In this document: positions 1 through 8,048 of the stretch, piece by piece | Position numbering within the stretch: the stretch's first letter is position 1 | Layout of the letters: the number at the start of each line of letters is the position of its first letter | Assembly (NCBI GenBank): GCA_945860595.1 | Contig: CAMAQV010000009.1 | Coordinates: 1-64,000 of the forward strand | Length of the DNA: 64,000 bases | Direction: 5' to 3' | From: Comamonas sp. lk | Lineage (GTDB): Bacteria; Pseudomonadota; Gammaproteobacteria; Burkholderiales; Burkholderiaceae_C | Translations under genes and position numbers: made by a program | Notes under the pieces: generated by a model | What the model was told of the DNA's origin: nothing | The model's input: only the letters and a program-made list of their open reading frames with translations | Databases searched by the model: none

Positions 1-1
1 C

Positions 2-2110
2 ACCCGTCAGATGGCCGTTTTGATGGGTGAGCAGTTGGCGGTGCTGCGTACCAACCAGCTTGCCGCGCTGGGCACCATGCAGGTGGCGAGCCTTGCAAGC
101 TCTACGCTCAACGCGCTGTCCACGGCGCAATTCTTTGCGCTGACCACGACCCAGATTGCAGCGCTCAGCAGCGCACAAATGGCCAATCTGGAGACGGTGG
201 ACTTTGCTGCCTTGTCCGCCACCCAGGTTCAGGCCATCACCACCAGCAACATGGCGGCTCTGCGTGCGGCAGAGTTGGAGGGGCTGAGCACGACTCAGGC
301 CGTTGCACTGCGCACGGCGCAAGTTGCCGCCCTCACCACGAGCAATATGGCTTTGCTGGGCACGGCCCAGATCGCTGTGCTGAGCACCGCAATCTCTGCG
401 GTACTGAGCACGGCGCAGATGATGGCCTTGACCACGGCGCAGATCAGTGTGCTGGGATCAGCCCAGATCATGAGTCTGAGCACCCGCAACGTAGCCACGC
501 TCACGGTGCCCGATCTGGGTGCCATGAGCACGGGTCAGATCAGAGCATTTACCAGCGCGCAGGTTGGCGCCCTCACCAGCACCCAGGTCAGTGGCCTAGG
601 CACTGCGCAGTTCGCAGGCCTGAGCACCGCCCAGTGGAGCTGGCTGGCCAGCGCGAGCTTGAACGCCTTGTCTACCAGCCAGTTTGCGGCCCTGGGTACC
701 CTGCCGATTGCAGCCCTGGGCACCCAGCAGATCGCCAATCTGGAGACGGCAGACTTTGCGGCCTTGACCACCGCGCAGATTGCGATCCTCAGCACCGTGG
801 CGGTGGCATCGCTGGCTAGCGCAGAATTTGCCGCGCTGAGCACCACCCAGGCCCAGGTCTTGACCACAACGCAGGTTGCGGCGCTGTCCACCAAGGTCTT
901 GGGCGGCATGCAAACTGCCGATGTGCTGGTGCTGAGCACCCGCCAGGTGATGGCGCTGAACACCAGTCAGATCGTTGCGCTGAGCAGCGCGCAGGTGGCC
1001 GTACTGAGCAGCGCGCAAACGGTGGCGCTGGCGACCAACCAAATCCGGGCGTTGGAGACGGTGGATCTCGCAGTCTTGGGAACCAGCAGCGTGCGCGCCT
1101 TGTTGACCACCCAGCTGCGGTCGTTGTCGACAAATCAGACCCGCGCCCTGAGCACCACGCAGGTCAGATCCCTGAGCACCAGCCAGTTGGCTGCGCTGAG
1201 CACCGCGCAAACAGCGGTGATGGACTTCCGCACCCCGATTGTTTTGGACCTCAACGGCGATGGCGTCAAAACCTTGGCTGTAGACGCAGGGGTGCGCTTT
1301 GATCTGCTGGCCGATGGGCAGGCGCTACAAACGGGCTGGGTGAGTGCGCAAGACGGATTGCTGGTGCGCGACCGCAACGCGGATGGCACCATCAACAACG
1401 GCGCCGAGCTGTTCGGATCGTCCACCGTGCTGGCGGATGGCAGCCGCGCCAACGATGGCTACCAGGCGCTAGCGGAGCTGGACAGCAACCATGACGGCGT
1501 GATCAGCCGGGCGGATGCGGCCTACGGTGAGCTGGGCGTGTGGGTGGATGGCAACTCCGACGGCCTGAGCCAGAGCGCCGAGATCCACAGCCTGTCCGAG
1601 ATGGGCATTACCCAACTCAGCACCCAGACAACGGTAGGCACCGCAATCGACAACGGCAACATCCTGGGCCTGACCTCGAGCTACCAGACCAGTGACGGGG
1701 CCAGCCACGCGGCTGCCGACGTGTGGTTCCAGACGGCACCTGCGGCAGGTACCGGGCTGGCAGGCGGCTTATCCGGGCAGGTGAGCGGCTTGGCGCAGGC
1801 GATTGGGGCGTTTGACGCGGATGATGGGTTTGCCAAACCCGGTGCTGGGGCACTTGGACAGCCCGGGCTGGTGCAGACGGGCACGCAGGCGGCAAGCGCT
1901 GTGCTCAATCCGGCGGTCCATGGTCTGGTGGATGCGATGCGGCATTACAAGGACCAGGCCAAGGCCATGGACCTGGCCGCCGAACCACCGGGCACTCTGC
2001 GCTCCAGCCAGGCAGTTGCACCTGCTGCTTTGGCGGACGCAAATGAGGTCTCGCGGCGCATGGCTGCGCAGAGCGTGTCAGTGTTTGCTGCGCTGCCAGC
2101 GCAAAAATAA
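2..2110 (+). CDS. Octapeptide-repeat secreted protein with Ca-binding C-terminus (5' truncated by window)
   Basis: The frame is open to the left edge, so the N-terminus lies outside the window. About 400 residues from the first visible Met consist of 50 consecutive octapeptides of the type xLSTxQxA. From about residue 405 the protein changes to a region typical of the C-terminal part of large type I-secreted (RTX/hemolysin-like) proteins: LDLNGDGV, a GAELFG motif and two EF-hand/dockerin-like loops (DSNHDGVISRAD and DGNSDGLSQSAE). A final segment of about 130 residues rich in Ala and Gly ends the protein at TAA. I expect an exported, calcium-stabilised surface or extracellular protein. No type I secretion genes are in the window and no signal can be judged because the start is missing. 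Function is unknown; an adhesin role is only a guess. Confidence 0.8.
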   Translation, partial: TRQMAVLMGEQLAVLRTNQLAALGTMQVASLASSTLNALSTAQFFALTTTQIAALSSAQMANLETVDFAALSATQVQAITTSNMAALRAAELEGLSTTQAVALRTAQVAALTTSNMALLGTAQIAVLSTAISAVLSTAQMMALTTAQISVLGSAQIMSLSTRNVATLTVPDLGAMSTGQIRAFTSAQVGALTSTQVSGLGTAQFAGLSTAQWSWLASASLNALSTSQFAALGTLPIAALGTQQIANLETADFAALTTAQIAILSTVAVASLASAEFAALSTTQAQVLTTTQVAALSTKVLGGMQTADVLVLSTRQVMALNTSQIVALSSAQVAVLSSAQTVALATNQIRALETVDLAVLGTSSVRALLTTQLRSLSTNQTRALSTTQVRSLSTSQLAALSTAQTAVMDFRTPIVLDLNGDGVKTLAVDAGVRFDLLADGQALQTGWVSAQDGLLVRDRNADGTINNGAELFGSSTVLADGSRANDGYQALAELDSNHDGVISRADAAYGELGVWVDGNSDGLSQSAEIHSLSEMGITQLSTQTTVGTAIDNGNILGLTSSYQTSDGASHAAADVWFQTAPAAGTGLAGGLSGQVSGLAQAIGAFDADDGFAKPGAGALGQPGLVQTGTQAASAVLNPAVHGLVDAMRHYKDQAKAMDLAAEPPGTLRSSQAVAPAALADANEVSRRMAAQSVSVFAALPAQK
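17..1216 (+). repeat. 50 tandem 24-bp coding repeats (octapeptide xLSTxQxA)
   Basis: Reading the protein in steps of eight residues gives 50 uninterrupted units, for example ALSTAQFF, ALTTTQIA, ALSSAQMA and VLSTAQMM. Position 2 is almost always Leu, position 4 usually Thr/Ser and position 6 usually Gln. There is a second level of order: variant units recur 23 units apart (SLASSTLN at unit 4 and WLASASLN at 27; NLETVDFA at 8 and NLETADFA at 31; TLTVPDLG at 21 and ALETVDLA at 44), which implies a 552-bp ancestral duplication. The array continues beyond the left edge. Confidence 0.92.
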
Positions 2111-2209
2111 ACCATCCACTGGATGAGACAAAAAATGTTGCTTGCGATGCGCCTGAACTGGTTTAGGCTCGCGGCCTTGGTTCCCCATCCTTAACAATCA
2201 CAATTTCCT

Positions 2210-2536
2210 ATGAAAACTCCACTGATTCTGATTGACTCGTTTGAAAACATTTCGATGGCCGACGGCATCATCCGCATTGAATTGGCCAATTTGGTGGAGC
2301 CCACCGGCGACAAACCGCAGACCGAGAAGGTGGGCGGAATTGCGGTCACGGTGCAGGGATTTCTGCGGGTGTACGACCAAATGACCAAGGTGATGAACCG
2401 CTTGATCGAGCAGGGCGTTCTGAAAAGAAACGAACCGGCAGTGGCTACCAATGCGGCAGCACCCGCAGCCCCAGCCGCACCGGCCGCACTGGCTGCCCCA
2501 GTCAAGGCTGCCGCAAAAGAAAGCAAGCCCAAGTAA
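2210..2536 (+). CDS. Small protein of unknown function with Ala/Pro-rich tail
   Basis: I do not recognise this 108-residue protein with confidence. The first 75 residues look like a compact folded domain: a segment with MADGIIRIELANL, then a predicted helix (GFLRVYDQMTKVMNRLIEQGVL). The overall plan, a short beta part followed by a helix after a conserved Val/Thr-Gln pair, loosely recalls DUF3467-type proteins, but this is weak. Residues 76-108 are a low-complexity Ala/Pro/Lys tail, probably disordered. No signal peptide is visible. It starts 99 bp after the repeat protein on the same strand and could be co-transcribed with it; no good terminator separates them. Confidence 0.65.
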   Translation: MKTPLILIDSFENISMADGIIRIELANLVEPTGDKPQTEKVGGIAVTVQGFLRVYDQMTKVMNRLIEQGVLKRNEPAVATNAAAPAAPAAPAALAAPVKAAAKESKPK

Positions 2537-2554
2537 ACGCCGTGCGGGCGGCGA

Positions 2555-3583
2555 TCAGCGGCCCGTGCAGCTGCCCACTGCGGTATCGCCCCGCCGCCAG
2601 CACGGGCTGGGCGCGTCACCGTCCATGCGGGGAATGCCTGCCATATCGATGCGCACCACACGGGTGCTCAGGGCGGCAATGCCGCGCCGGTCCAGCTCAA
2701 GGCGCAGGACCCAGCCCAGCCGCTGGTTGGCGTTGTCGGTTTCTTTCATGATGAAGTTGCCCACGCTGTAAACAATGGGTTTGCCGCGGTAGTGGGCAAT
2801 GTCTTGCGTGACATGGGGGTGGCCCCCGATCACTGCGTCGGCCCCGGCCCGGATCATGTGGCGCGCCAGTTGGCGCTGGCGGGCGTTGGCTACCGGCTCG
2901 TTCTCCCAACCCCAGTGCATGATGGGGATGACCAGGTCTGCACGGTGTACCCGGCGCGCGGCGCGGATGTCGGCCACCACGCGCTCGTCTTCGCTCCAGG
3001 CTACGCCGGGCAAGTGGTAGTCGGCCTCAAAACTGCGGGGCTGGAATTCGTTGTAACTCAGCACCGCGATGCGCAGGCCCTTGCGCTCGAAGATCAGCGG
3101 TGTGTGTGCCTGCCGCAGGTTCATGCCACCGCCCACCTGCGCCAGACCGGCCTTGTGCAGCAAATCCAGCATTTCGGCAAACGCCTCTGGGCCGAAGTCG
3201 CCCGAGTGGTTGTTGGCCAGTGTCACCGCGTCAAAGTGCCGTTGCACAACCGGAATCACGCGCGGGTGGGCGCGGAAGGTGAACATCTTGTCGCCCGCGC
3301 TGCCCTGGGTGGCGACCACGCATTCGAGGTTGGTGATGCGGATGTCGGCGTCGGCAAAGTAGCTGGCAAAGCTGGCGAAGGGGTCGCCGCCCTGGGCGAT
3401 CAATTCCCCTGCATCGGCGTCGAGCACGCTGTCACCGGCAAAGACCAGGCTAACGCGTGGGCTCGGTGTGGACTTGTTGCGCTGATCGCCTGCGGCCAAT
3501 GATGTGGCACACAGGCAGAAAACGCACAGCGCGGCAGCCAGCATGCGCTGCCCGGCGCTGCGCATAGCGTGGGTTCCGCTCAT
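2555..3583 (-). CDS. CapA-family metallophosphatase-like protein
   Basis: A 342-residue secreted protein. The N-terminus carries a signal peptide (about residues 1-32, hydrophobic stretch MLAAALCVFCLCATSLAAG). The mature part matches the CapA/PgsA (PGA_cap) fold related to calcineurin-like phosphoesterases: VFAGDSVLDAD near residue 50, TNLECVVATQG, the signature LANNHSGDFG, then VLSYNEF, HWGWENE, GGHPHVTQDI and a YSVGNFI motif. CapA-like proteins are linked to poly-gamma-glutamate or envelope polymer metabolism, but most proteobacterial members have no proven substrate. Its start overlaps the stop of the preceding gene by 4 bp, so the two are translationally coupled. Confidence 0.85.
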   Translation of the reverse strand: MSGTHAMRSAGQRMLAAALCVFCLCATSLAAGDQRNKSTPSPRVSLVFAGDSVLDADAGELIAQGGDPFASFASYFADADIRITNLECVVATQGSAGDKMFTFRAHPRVIPVVQRHFDAVTLANNHSGDFGPEAFAEMLDLLHKAGLAQVGGGMNLRQAHTPLIFERKGLRIAVLSYNEFQPRSFEADYHLPGVAWSEDERVVADIRAARRVHRADLVIPIMHWGWENEPVANARQRQLARHMIRAGADAVIGGHPHVTQDIAHYRGKPIVYSVGNFIMKETDNANQRLGWVLRLELDRRGIAALSTRVVRIDMAGIPRMDGDAPSPCWRRGDTAVGSCTGR

Positions 3584-4023
3584 CGCGCCACCCCACTGAG
3601 CCGGCAGCTGTAAATCAGTTCACGCTCGACCGGGCCGGCGTAGATGTGCTGTTCGCCAGTGAGCAAATAGGGCGTCTTGCCCACGCGAAAGGGCGGCAGG
3701 TATTTGGCCTCTTGCACCATCACCGGACGCGGCTCCTGATCCAGGTAAGCGTAGAGCAGGATGTAGTCCACCCGGCTGCCCCGACCAACCACAACCGGCT
3801 TGAAAAAGAAGCGTCCACCGATGTCCACCGACTCCACGCCGTAGGGGTCGGCCACCGGACGGGCCGTAACGTGGTGCGTAGTCCCGGCGTAGCTGACGTC
3901 GCAGCGCAGCAGGGCGTGGGTGTGGGCGCTGGCGTATGCACTAAGGGCGTTGGCGGCGAGCACAAGAGCGCCCACGCAGCGCCGTATGCTCGGACGTTTA
4001 AAAGCTTGGCGGGCGAAGCGCAT
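3580..4023 (-). CDS. Secreted protein of unknown function, coupled to the CapA-like gene
   Basis: About 147 residues from the ATG at 4023; a start 12 codons upstream (4059) is also open. The 4023 start gives a normal signal peptide: basic MRFARQAFKRPSIRR, a hydrophobic core and an ASA cleavage region before HTHALLRCDVSY. The mature domain has two cysteines (LLRCDVSY and YSCRL near the C-terminus) that could form a disulfide, and mostly beta-type sequence. I do not recognise the family. It overlaps the CapA-like gene by 4 bp and is probably its periplasmic partner. Its start codon overlaps that of the divergent LysE gene. Confidence 0.65.
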   Translation of the reverse strand: MRFARQAFKRPSIRRCVGALVLAANALSAYASAHTHALLRCDVSYAGTTHHVTARPVADPYGVESVDIGGRFFFKPVVVGRGSRVDYILLYAYLDQEPRPVMVQEAKYLPPFRVGKTPYLLTGEQHIYAGPVERELIYSCRLSGVAR

Positions 4024-4669
4024 GGAGTTCTGGAATGGTGATGGGTTTGTACAGGGCATGGCGGTCTCGGCGGGCCTGATTGTCGCTATTGGCGCACAAA
4101 ACGCTTTTGTACTGCGCCAAGGGTTGCTCGGGCGGCAGGTGCTGGCGGTGGTTTTGACCTGTTTTTTCTGTGACTTCGTACTGATGGCGCTGGGGGTGAT
4201 GGGCCTGGGTGCCCTGGTGGCCGACAGCCCGGCGGTGACGGTGGCGCTGGCTGTCTTCGGCGCTGCCTACTTGCTGCGCTTTGCGCTGCTGTCCTGGCGC
4301 GCGGCCTACTCGGGTAGCAGCGCTTTGGAGGTGGATGCGGCACCGCATGACGCCAAGCACGGCCTGTGGCTGGCGGTGCGCGCGACCCTGGCCGTATCGC
4401 TGCTCAACCCGCATGTGTATCTCGATACGGTGATCTTGCTGGGTGCGGTGGCCGCGACAGTTCAGGCGGACGAAAAAATCGGCTTTATGGCCGGTGCGGT
4501 GAGCGGTTCTTTTCTGTGGTTCATGGCGCTAGGTTTCGGGGCGCGGCTGCTGCGGCCGCTGTTCCGTCAGCCGCGTACTTGGCAGTTGCTGGACGCGGCT
4601 ATCGGCCTGGTGATGTTGTCCATCGCCGCCGGTTTGCTGCAGTTCGCCTGGGAACGTTGGCCTTTTTAA
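4022..4669 (+). CDS. LysE/ArgO-family amino acid exporter
   Basis: A 215-residue integral membrane protein. The N-terminal motif GLIVAIGAQNAFVLRQGL is the hallmark of LysE/ArgO exporters of basic amino acids. Further helices follow (LAVVLTCFFCDFVLMALGVMGLG and the NPHVYLDTVILLG loop-helix), about six segments in all. I chose ATG 4022 because it gives the short N-terminal lead usual in this family; the open frame extends further upstream to 3920 but that part is hydrophilic and overlaps the divergent gene. Substrate (Lys, Arg or another amino acid) cannot be told from sequence. Confidence 0.88.
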   Translation: MEFWNGDGFVQGMAVSAGLIVAIGAQNAFVLRQGLLGRQVLAVVLTCFFCDFVLMALGVMGLGALVADSPAVTVALAVFGAAYLLRFALLSWRAAYSGSSALEVDAAPHDAKHGLWLAVRATLAVSLLNPHVYLDTVILLGAVAATVQADEKIGFMAGAVSGSFLWFMALGFGARLLRPLFRQPRTWQLLDAAIGLVMLSIAAGLLQFAWERWPF

Positions 4670-4720
4670 AGCTGCGGTGCCCACAGCGCTCTGTACCTAC
4701 CGCAGCCGCGCAGTGGCCGC

Positions 4721-5788
4721 TCAGTGCACCGCCAGCCAGGCCGCGCCTTCGGGCCGCTGCTGCATCGCACCGACCACCGCCGCATCCGCAAAACCGTGGC
4801 GGGCAAAAACCGCCATAACCTGCTCCACGGCCGATGGCGCGCAGCTCACCAGCAGCCCGCCGCTGGTTTGCGGATCGGTCAGCAGTGCCTGTGCATGCGG
4901 GCTGAAGCTTTCGGGCAGAGACACGTCTGTGCCGTAGCCCGCCCAGTTGCGGCCCGATGCCCCAGTGACGCAGCCCTGCTCCAAAAGCGGCAGCACGCCA
5001 TCCAACAGCGGCACGCGCGACCAATCGATCTGCGCTTGCAGCTGCGCGCCGCGTGCCAATTCCAGTGCGTGACCCGCCAGCCCGAAGCCGGTCACGTCGG
5101 TGAGCGCGTGCACACCGGCTATGGCGGCCAGGTCCGGCCCCGGGGTGTTCAGGCGGGTGGTGGTGGCGATCATGTGCGCGTAGCCGTTTGCATCCAGCAG
5201 ATTTTTTTTCAGGGCGGCGGACAACACGCCCACGCCCAGCGGCTTGCCCAGCACCAGCACATCGCCAGCACGCGCGTCCGCATTGCGCTTGACTTTCTTG
5301 GGATGGACCAGCCCGATTACGACCAGGCCGTAAATCGCCTCCACCGAGTCGATGGTGTGGCCGCCTGCAATCGGAATGCCGATGCTGCGGCAGACTTGCG
5401 CGCCGCCTTCCAGAATCTTCCCTATGGTGGCCGTGGACAGCACATTAATCGGCATGCCCACCAGCGCCAGCGCCATGATGGGCCGCCCGCCCATGGCGTA
5501 CACATCGCTGATGGCGTTGGTGGCGGCGATGCGGCCGAAGTCGGCCGGATCGTCGACGATGGGCATGAAGAAATCGGTGGTGGCAATCAGCGCCAGATCC
5601 TCGCTGATTTGGTAGACGGCGGCGTCGTCCGCCGTGCCAATGCCGACCAGCAACTCGGGTGGCACCGGCATAGCCGCTGTGCCTTTGAGAATTTCGCTCA
5701 GCACACCCGGCGCAATTTTGCAGCCGCAGCCGCCCCCATGGGAGAGCGAGGTCAGGCGGGGTTCTGTGGAGGGGTCTGGTGTGGTCAT
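4721..5788 (-). CDS. selD: Selenide, water dikinase (selenophosphate synthase)
   Basis: A 355-residue protein that makes selenophosphate from selenide and ATP. The catalytic segment SHGGGCGCKIAP holds Cys21 and Lys24, matching the Cys17/Lys20 pair of E. coli SelD, so this is the cysteine form. The glycine-rich AIR-synthase-like core follows: VGIGTADDAAVYQ, TTDFFMPIVDDP, DVYAMGG, AGGHTIDS, the DVTGFGLAGH motif and LTDPQTSGGLLVSC near the end. Full length. No selA, selB, selC or mnmH/selU lies in the window, so whether the product is used for selenocysteine or selenouridine is not visible here. Confidence 0.95.
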   Translation of the reverse strand: MTTPDPSTEPRLTSLSHGGGCGCKIAPGVLSEILKGTAAMPVPPELLVGIGTADDAAVYQISEDLALIATTDFFMPIVDDPADFGRIAATNAISDVYAMGGRPIMALALVGMPINVLSTATIGKILEGGAQVCRSIGIPIAGGHTIDSVEAIYGLVVIGLVHPKKVKRNADARAGDVLVLGKPLGVGVLSAALKKNLLDANGYAHMIATTTRLNTPGPDLAAIAGVHALTDVTGFGLAGHALELARGAQLQAQIDWSRVPLLDGVLPLLEQGCVTGASGRNWAGYGTDVSLPESFSPHAQALLTDPQTSGGLLVSCAPSAVEQVMAVFARHGFADAAVVGAMQQRPEGAAWLAVH

Positions 5789-5834
5789 ACGGGGTCTTCA
5801 GTGGCGGGACAGTGTGCTTGGGCTTGGACGGCTC

Positions 5835-6728
5835 TCAGGCCCGGTCAGGAACCAGTGCGTTGATAAGCTGGCGGGGGTGCAGGCTGGACACCATCATGCA
5901 GGCCAGGAGAATCAGTATGCCCCCCAGCGCCATGGCCAGGCTGGTGGGCTCGCCCAGCAGCAGCACCGACCAGAGCACACCAAACCCGGTACTCAAAAAA
6001 TTGGCCGACATCGACGCCATGGGCGGAATGTGCTGCACGATGCGCATGAACATCCAGTAGGCCAGCGCCGAGGTGGCAATGCCCAGAACCGCCACGCACA
6101 GCAGCGCGATGGGCGTGAACTGCGCCTGCGGCAGACCGTACAGCGCGCCCGGTGCCAGCATCAGCACCGCGGCGGCATGCATGCCGGTGGTCGCAGCCAA
6201 GGGCTCCATGCGCTGCGTGGCACGTTTGAGCAAGGGCGTGGCCGTGCCGGAGAGGGCCGCCGCAGCCATGCAGGTCAGCGCCCCGCGCACCAAGGCCGCC
6301 GTGGGCTCCACCGGCCCCAGCCGGATCAGCAGCGCCACCCCGGCCATACCCAGCGCGCACCCAGCCCATTTGACCCGGGTGAGTTGCTCTTCCTTGAGCC
6401 AGCTGGAGGCAAACGCGCCGAACAACACGGCGGTGATGGACAAGAGCGCGCCGTAACCACCCGGAAGGGTCAGCGCCGACCAGGAATACAAAAAATGCGG
6501 CCCAGCAACGGCCAGAAAACCCAGCAAAATGAGTTGCCGCCAATGCTGCCAGGGCCAAGGATGTTTGAGCACGCGCATGAGTAGGCTCAGGGTAATGGTG
6601 GCCAGCAGCATGCGCAAGCCCGCCGACACATTGGGCCCCAGCGCCGGTGCGGCCACGCGGGTCATGATGAAAGACATGCCCCACAGCGCCGAGAGCGCCA
6701 GCAACTGAAAAAAGTATCTCGCCTGCAA
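5835..6728 (-). CDS. EamA-family (DMT superfamily) transporter
   Basis: A 297-residue membrane protein with about ten predicted transmembrane helices in two EamA repeats. The first begins MQARYFFQLLALSALWGMSF, where the N-terminal ALWG motif is typical. The second half has SALAYWMFMRIVQHIPPM and LLLGEPTSLAMALGGILILLA. DMT-family proteins export amino acids and other small metabolites; the substrate is not predictable. It lies 46 bp upstream of selD on the same strand, and 24 bp separate it from the end of trpS. Confidence 0.85.
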   Translation of the reverse strand: MQARYFFQLLALSALWGMSFIMTRVAAPALGPNVSAGLRMLLATITLSLLMRVLKHPWPWQHWRQLILLGFLAVAGPHFLYSWSALTLPGGYGALLSITAVLFGAFASSWLKEEQLTRVKWAGCALGMAGVALLIRLGPVEPTAALVRGALTCMAAAALSGTATPLLKRATQRMEPLAATTGMHAAAVLMLAPGALYGLPQAQFTPIALLCVAVLGIATSALAYWMFMRIVQHIPPMASMSANFLSTGFGVLWSVLLLGEPTSLAMALGGILILLACMMVSSLHPRQLINALVPDRA

Positions 6729-6752
6729 GTGCGCCTGGATGTGGCTAGGGGC

Positions 6753-8048
6753 TTAGGCAGCAGGCGCGCTCAGCATGTGCAAAGCCTGCAGCAGTGGGGC
6801 ACTGTGCGCATCGAAGGGCTCCAGCAGCGGCTGCAACGCGGCCAACGCGTCAGCGCCTTGCGCCTTCAACGCGGCAATGGCTTTGCCGGCCGCCTGCGGG
6901 CTGTCCAGGCCCTGGCTTTGCAACAGCACAGCGCCCTTTGCGTCGACCAGCTTGAAATAAAAGCGGCCATCGGCTTCGCGGTATTGCTTGAGGCTGGCGA
7001 CCTCGGATTTGACCGCCTTGGCGGTGGTTTTTACGCTCTGGGCCAGGCCACGCAGACCCACCGCCTGGCGCAGCTGCGCCATGAACGGCGTGGCGACCGC
7101 GCGCGCTTTGGCCGCGCCTTGCAGCAGCAGGGCTTCGACTTCCTGCGGGTTGGCGATGAGGAGCTCGTAGCGCGCACGCATGGGGGCAATCTCGCGGTCT
7201 ATGCGTTCGAACAATTGCTCTTTGGCCGCGCCCCATGCAATGCCGTTTGCGAATTCCTGGGCAAAGGTCGCCGTTTCCTGGGCACTGGCAAAAGCCTGGT
7301 ACATCTGGAACAGGGCGCTGCCTTCGGTGTCTTTGGCCTCGCCGGGCGCGCGCGAATCTGTCTTGATGGCGGCAATCAGCTTCTTGAGTTCGGCGCGGGG
7401 TGCAAACAGCGCAATGGTGTTGTCGTAGCTCTTGCTCATCTTGCGCCCGTCCAGGCCGGGCAGGGTGGCGACCGATTCTTCAATGGCTGCAAGCGGCGGC
7501 ACAAAGTGCTCGCCGTAGCGGTGGTTGAAGCTGTGCGCCATATCGCGCGCCATCTCGATGTGCTGCACCTGGTCGCGCCCAACCGGCACGTGGTGGGCGT
7601 TGAACAGCAAAATGTCCGCGCCCATCAGCACCGGGTACATGAACAAGCCCGCGCTCACATCGGCGTCCGCGTCCAGCCCGGCGGCATTGTTTTTGTCAAC
7701 TGAGGCTTTGTAGGCGTGGGCGCGGTTGAGGATGCCTTTGCCGGTGACGCAGGTCAGAAACCAGGTGAGTTCCGGAATCTCCGGAATGTCCGACTGCCGG
7801 TAAAACACCACGCGCGCTGGGTCCAGGCCGGCGGCCAGCCAGCTCGCGGCAATCTCCAGCGTGCTGCGCTGGATGCGCGCGGGCTCGTCGATTTTGATCA
7901 GTGCGTGGTAGTCGGCCAGAAAGTAATAGCTCTGCACGTCCGCGCGCAGGCTGGCCTGCACCGAGGGACGGATCGAGCCCACGTAATTGCCCAGGTGGGG
8001 CGTGCCGGAGGTGGTGATGCCGGTAAGAAAACGAATGGGTGCAGTCAT
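6753..8048 (-). CDS. trpS: Tryptophanyl-tRNA synthetase with C-terminal DUF1508-like extension
   Basis: A 431-residue class I aminoacyl-tRNA synthetase that charges tRNA-Trp. The ATP-binding motif appears as TSGTPHLGNYVGSI near residue 13-26, and the second signature as GRKMSKSYDNTIALF. Bacterial TrpS is usually about 330-340 residues; here about 90 extra residues follow. The extension contains GRFYFKLVDAKGAVLLQSQG (from residue 361) and a short following helix, a beta-beta-alpha pattern resembling the DUF1508/YegP domain. The downstream half of an operon with the M50 protease: the two overlap by 4 bp (ATGA). Confidence 0.95.
   Translation of the reverse strand: MTAPIRFLTGITTSGTPHLGNYVGSIRPSVQASLRADVQSYYFLADYHALIKIDEPARIQRSTLEIAASWLAAGLDPARVVFYRQSDIPEIPELTWFLTCVTGKGILNRAHAYKASVDKNNAAGLDADADVSAGLFMYPVLMGADILLFNAHHVPVGRDQVQHIEMARDMAHSFNHRYGEHFVPPLAAIEESVATLPGLDGRKMSKSYDNTIALFAPRAELKKLIAAIKTDSRAPGEAKDTEGSALFQMYQAFASAQETATFAQEFANGIAWGAAKEQLFERIDREIAPMRARYELLIANPQEVEALLLQGAAKARAVATPFMAQLRQAVGLRGLAQSVKTTAKAVKSEVASLKQYREADGRFYFKLVDAKGAVLLQSQGLDSPQAAGKAIAALKAQGADALAALQPLLEPFDAHSAPLLQALHMLSAPAA

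Noticed and set aside
596-1210. Antisense ORF of 204 codons with an AGAQR/GAQG-type repeat
   Set aside because: It is the mirror of the 24-bp coding repeat. The repeat unit lacks stops in several frames, so long antisense frames are expected.
2111-2209. Possible terminator CATCC/GGATG after the repeat protein
   Set aside because: The stem is only four or five base pairs and the loop is too short; the following A-run is on the wrong strand.
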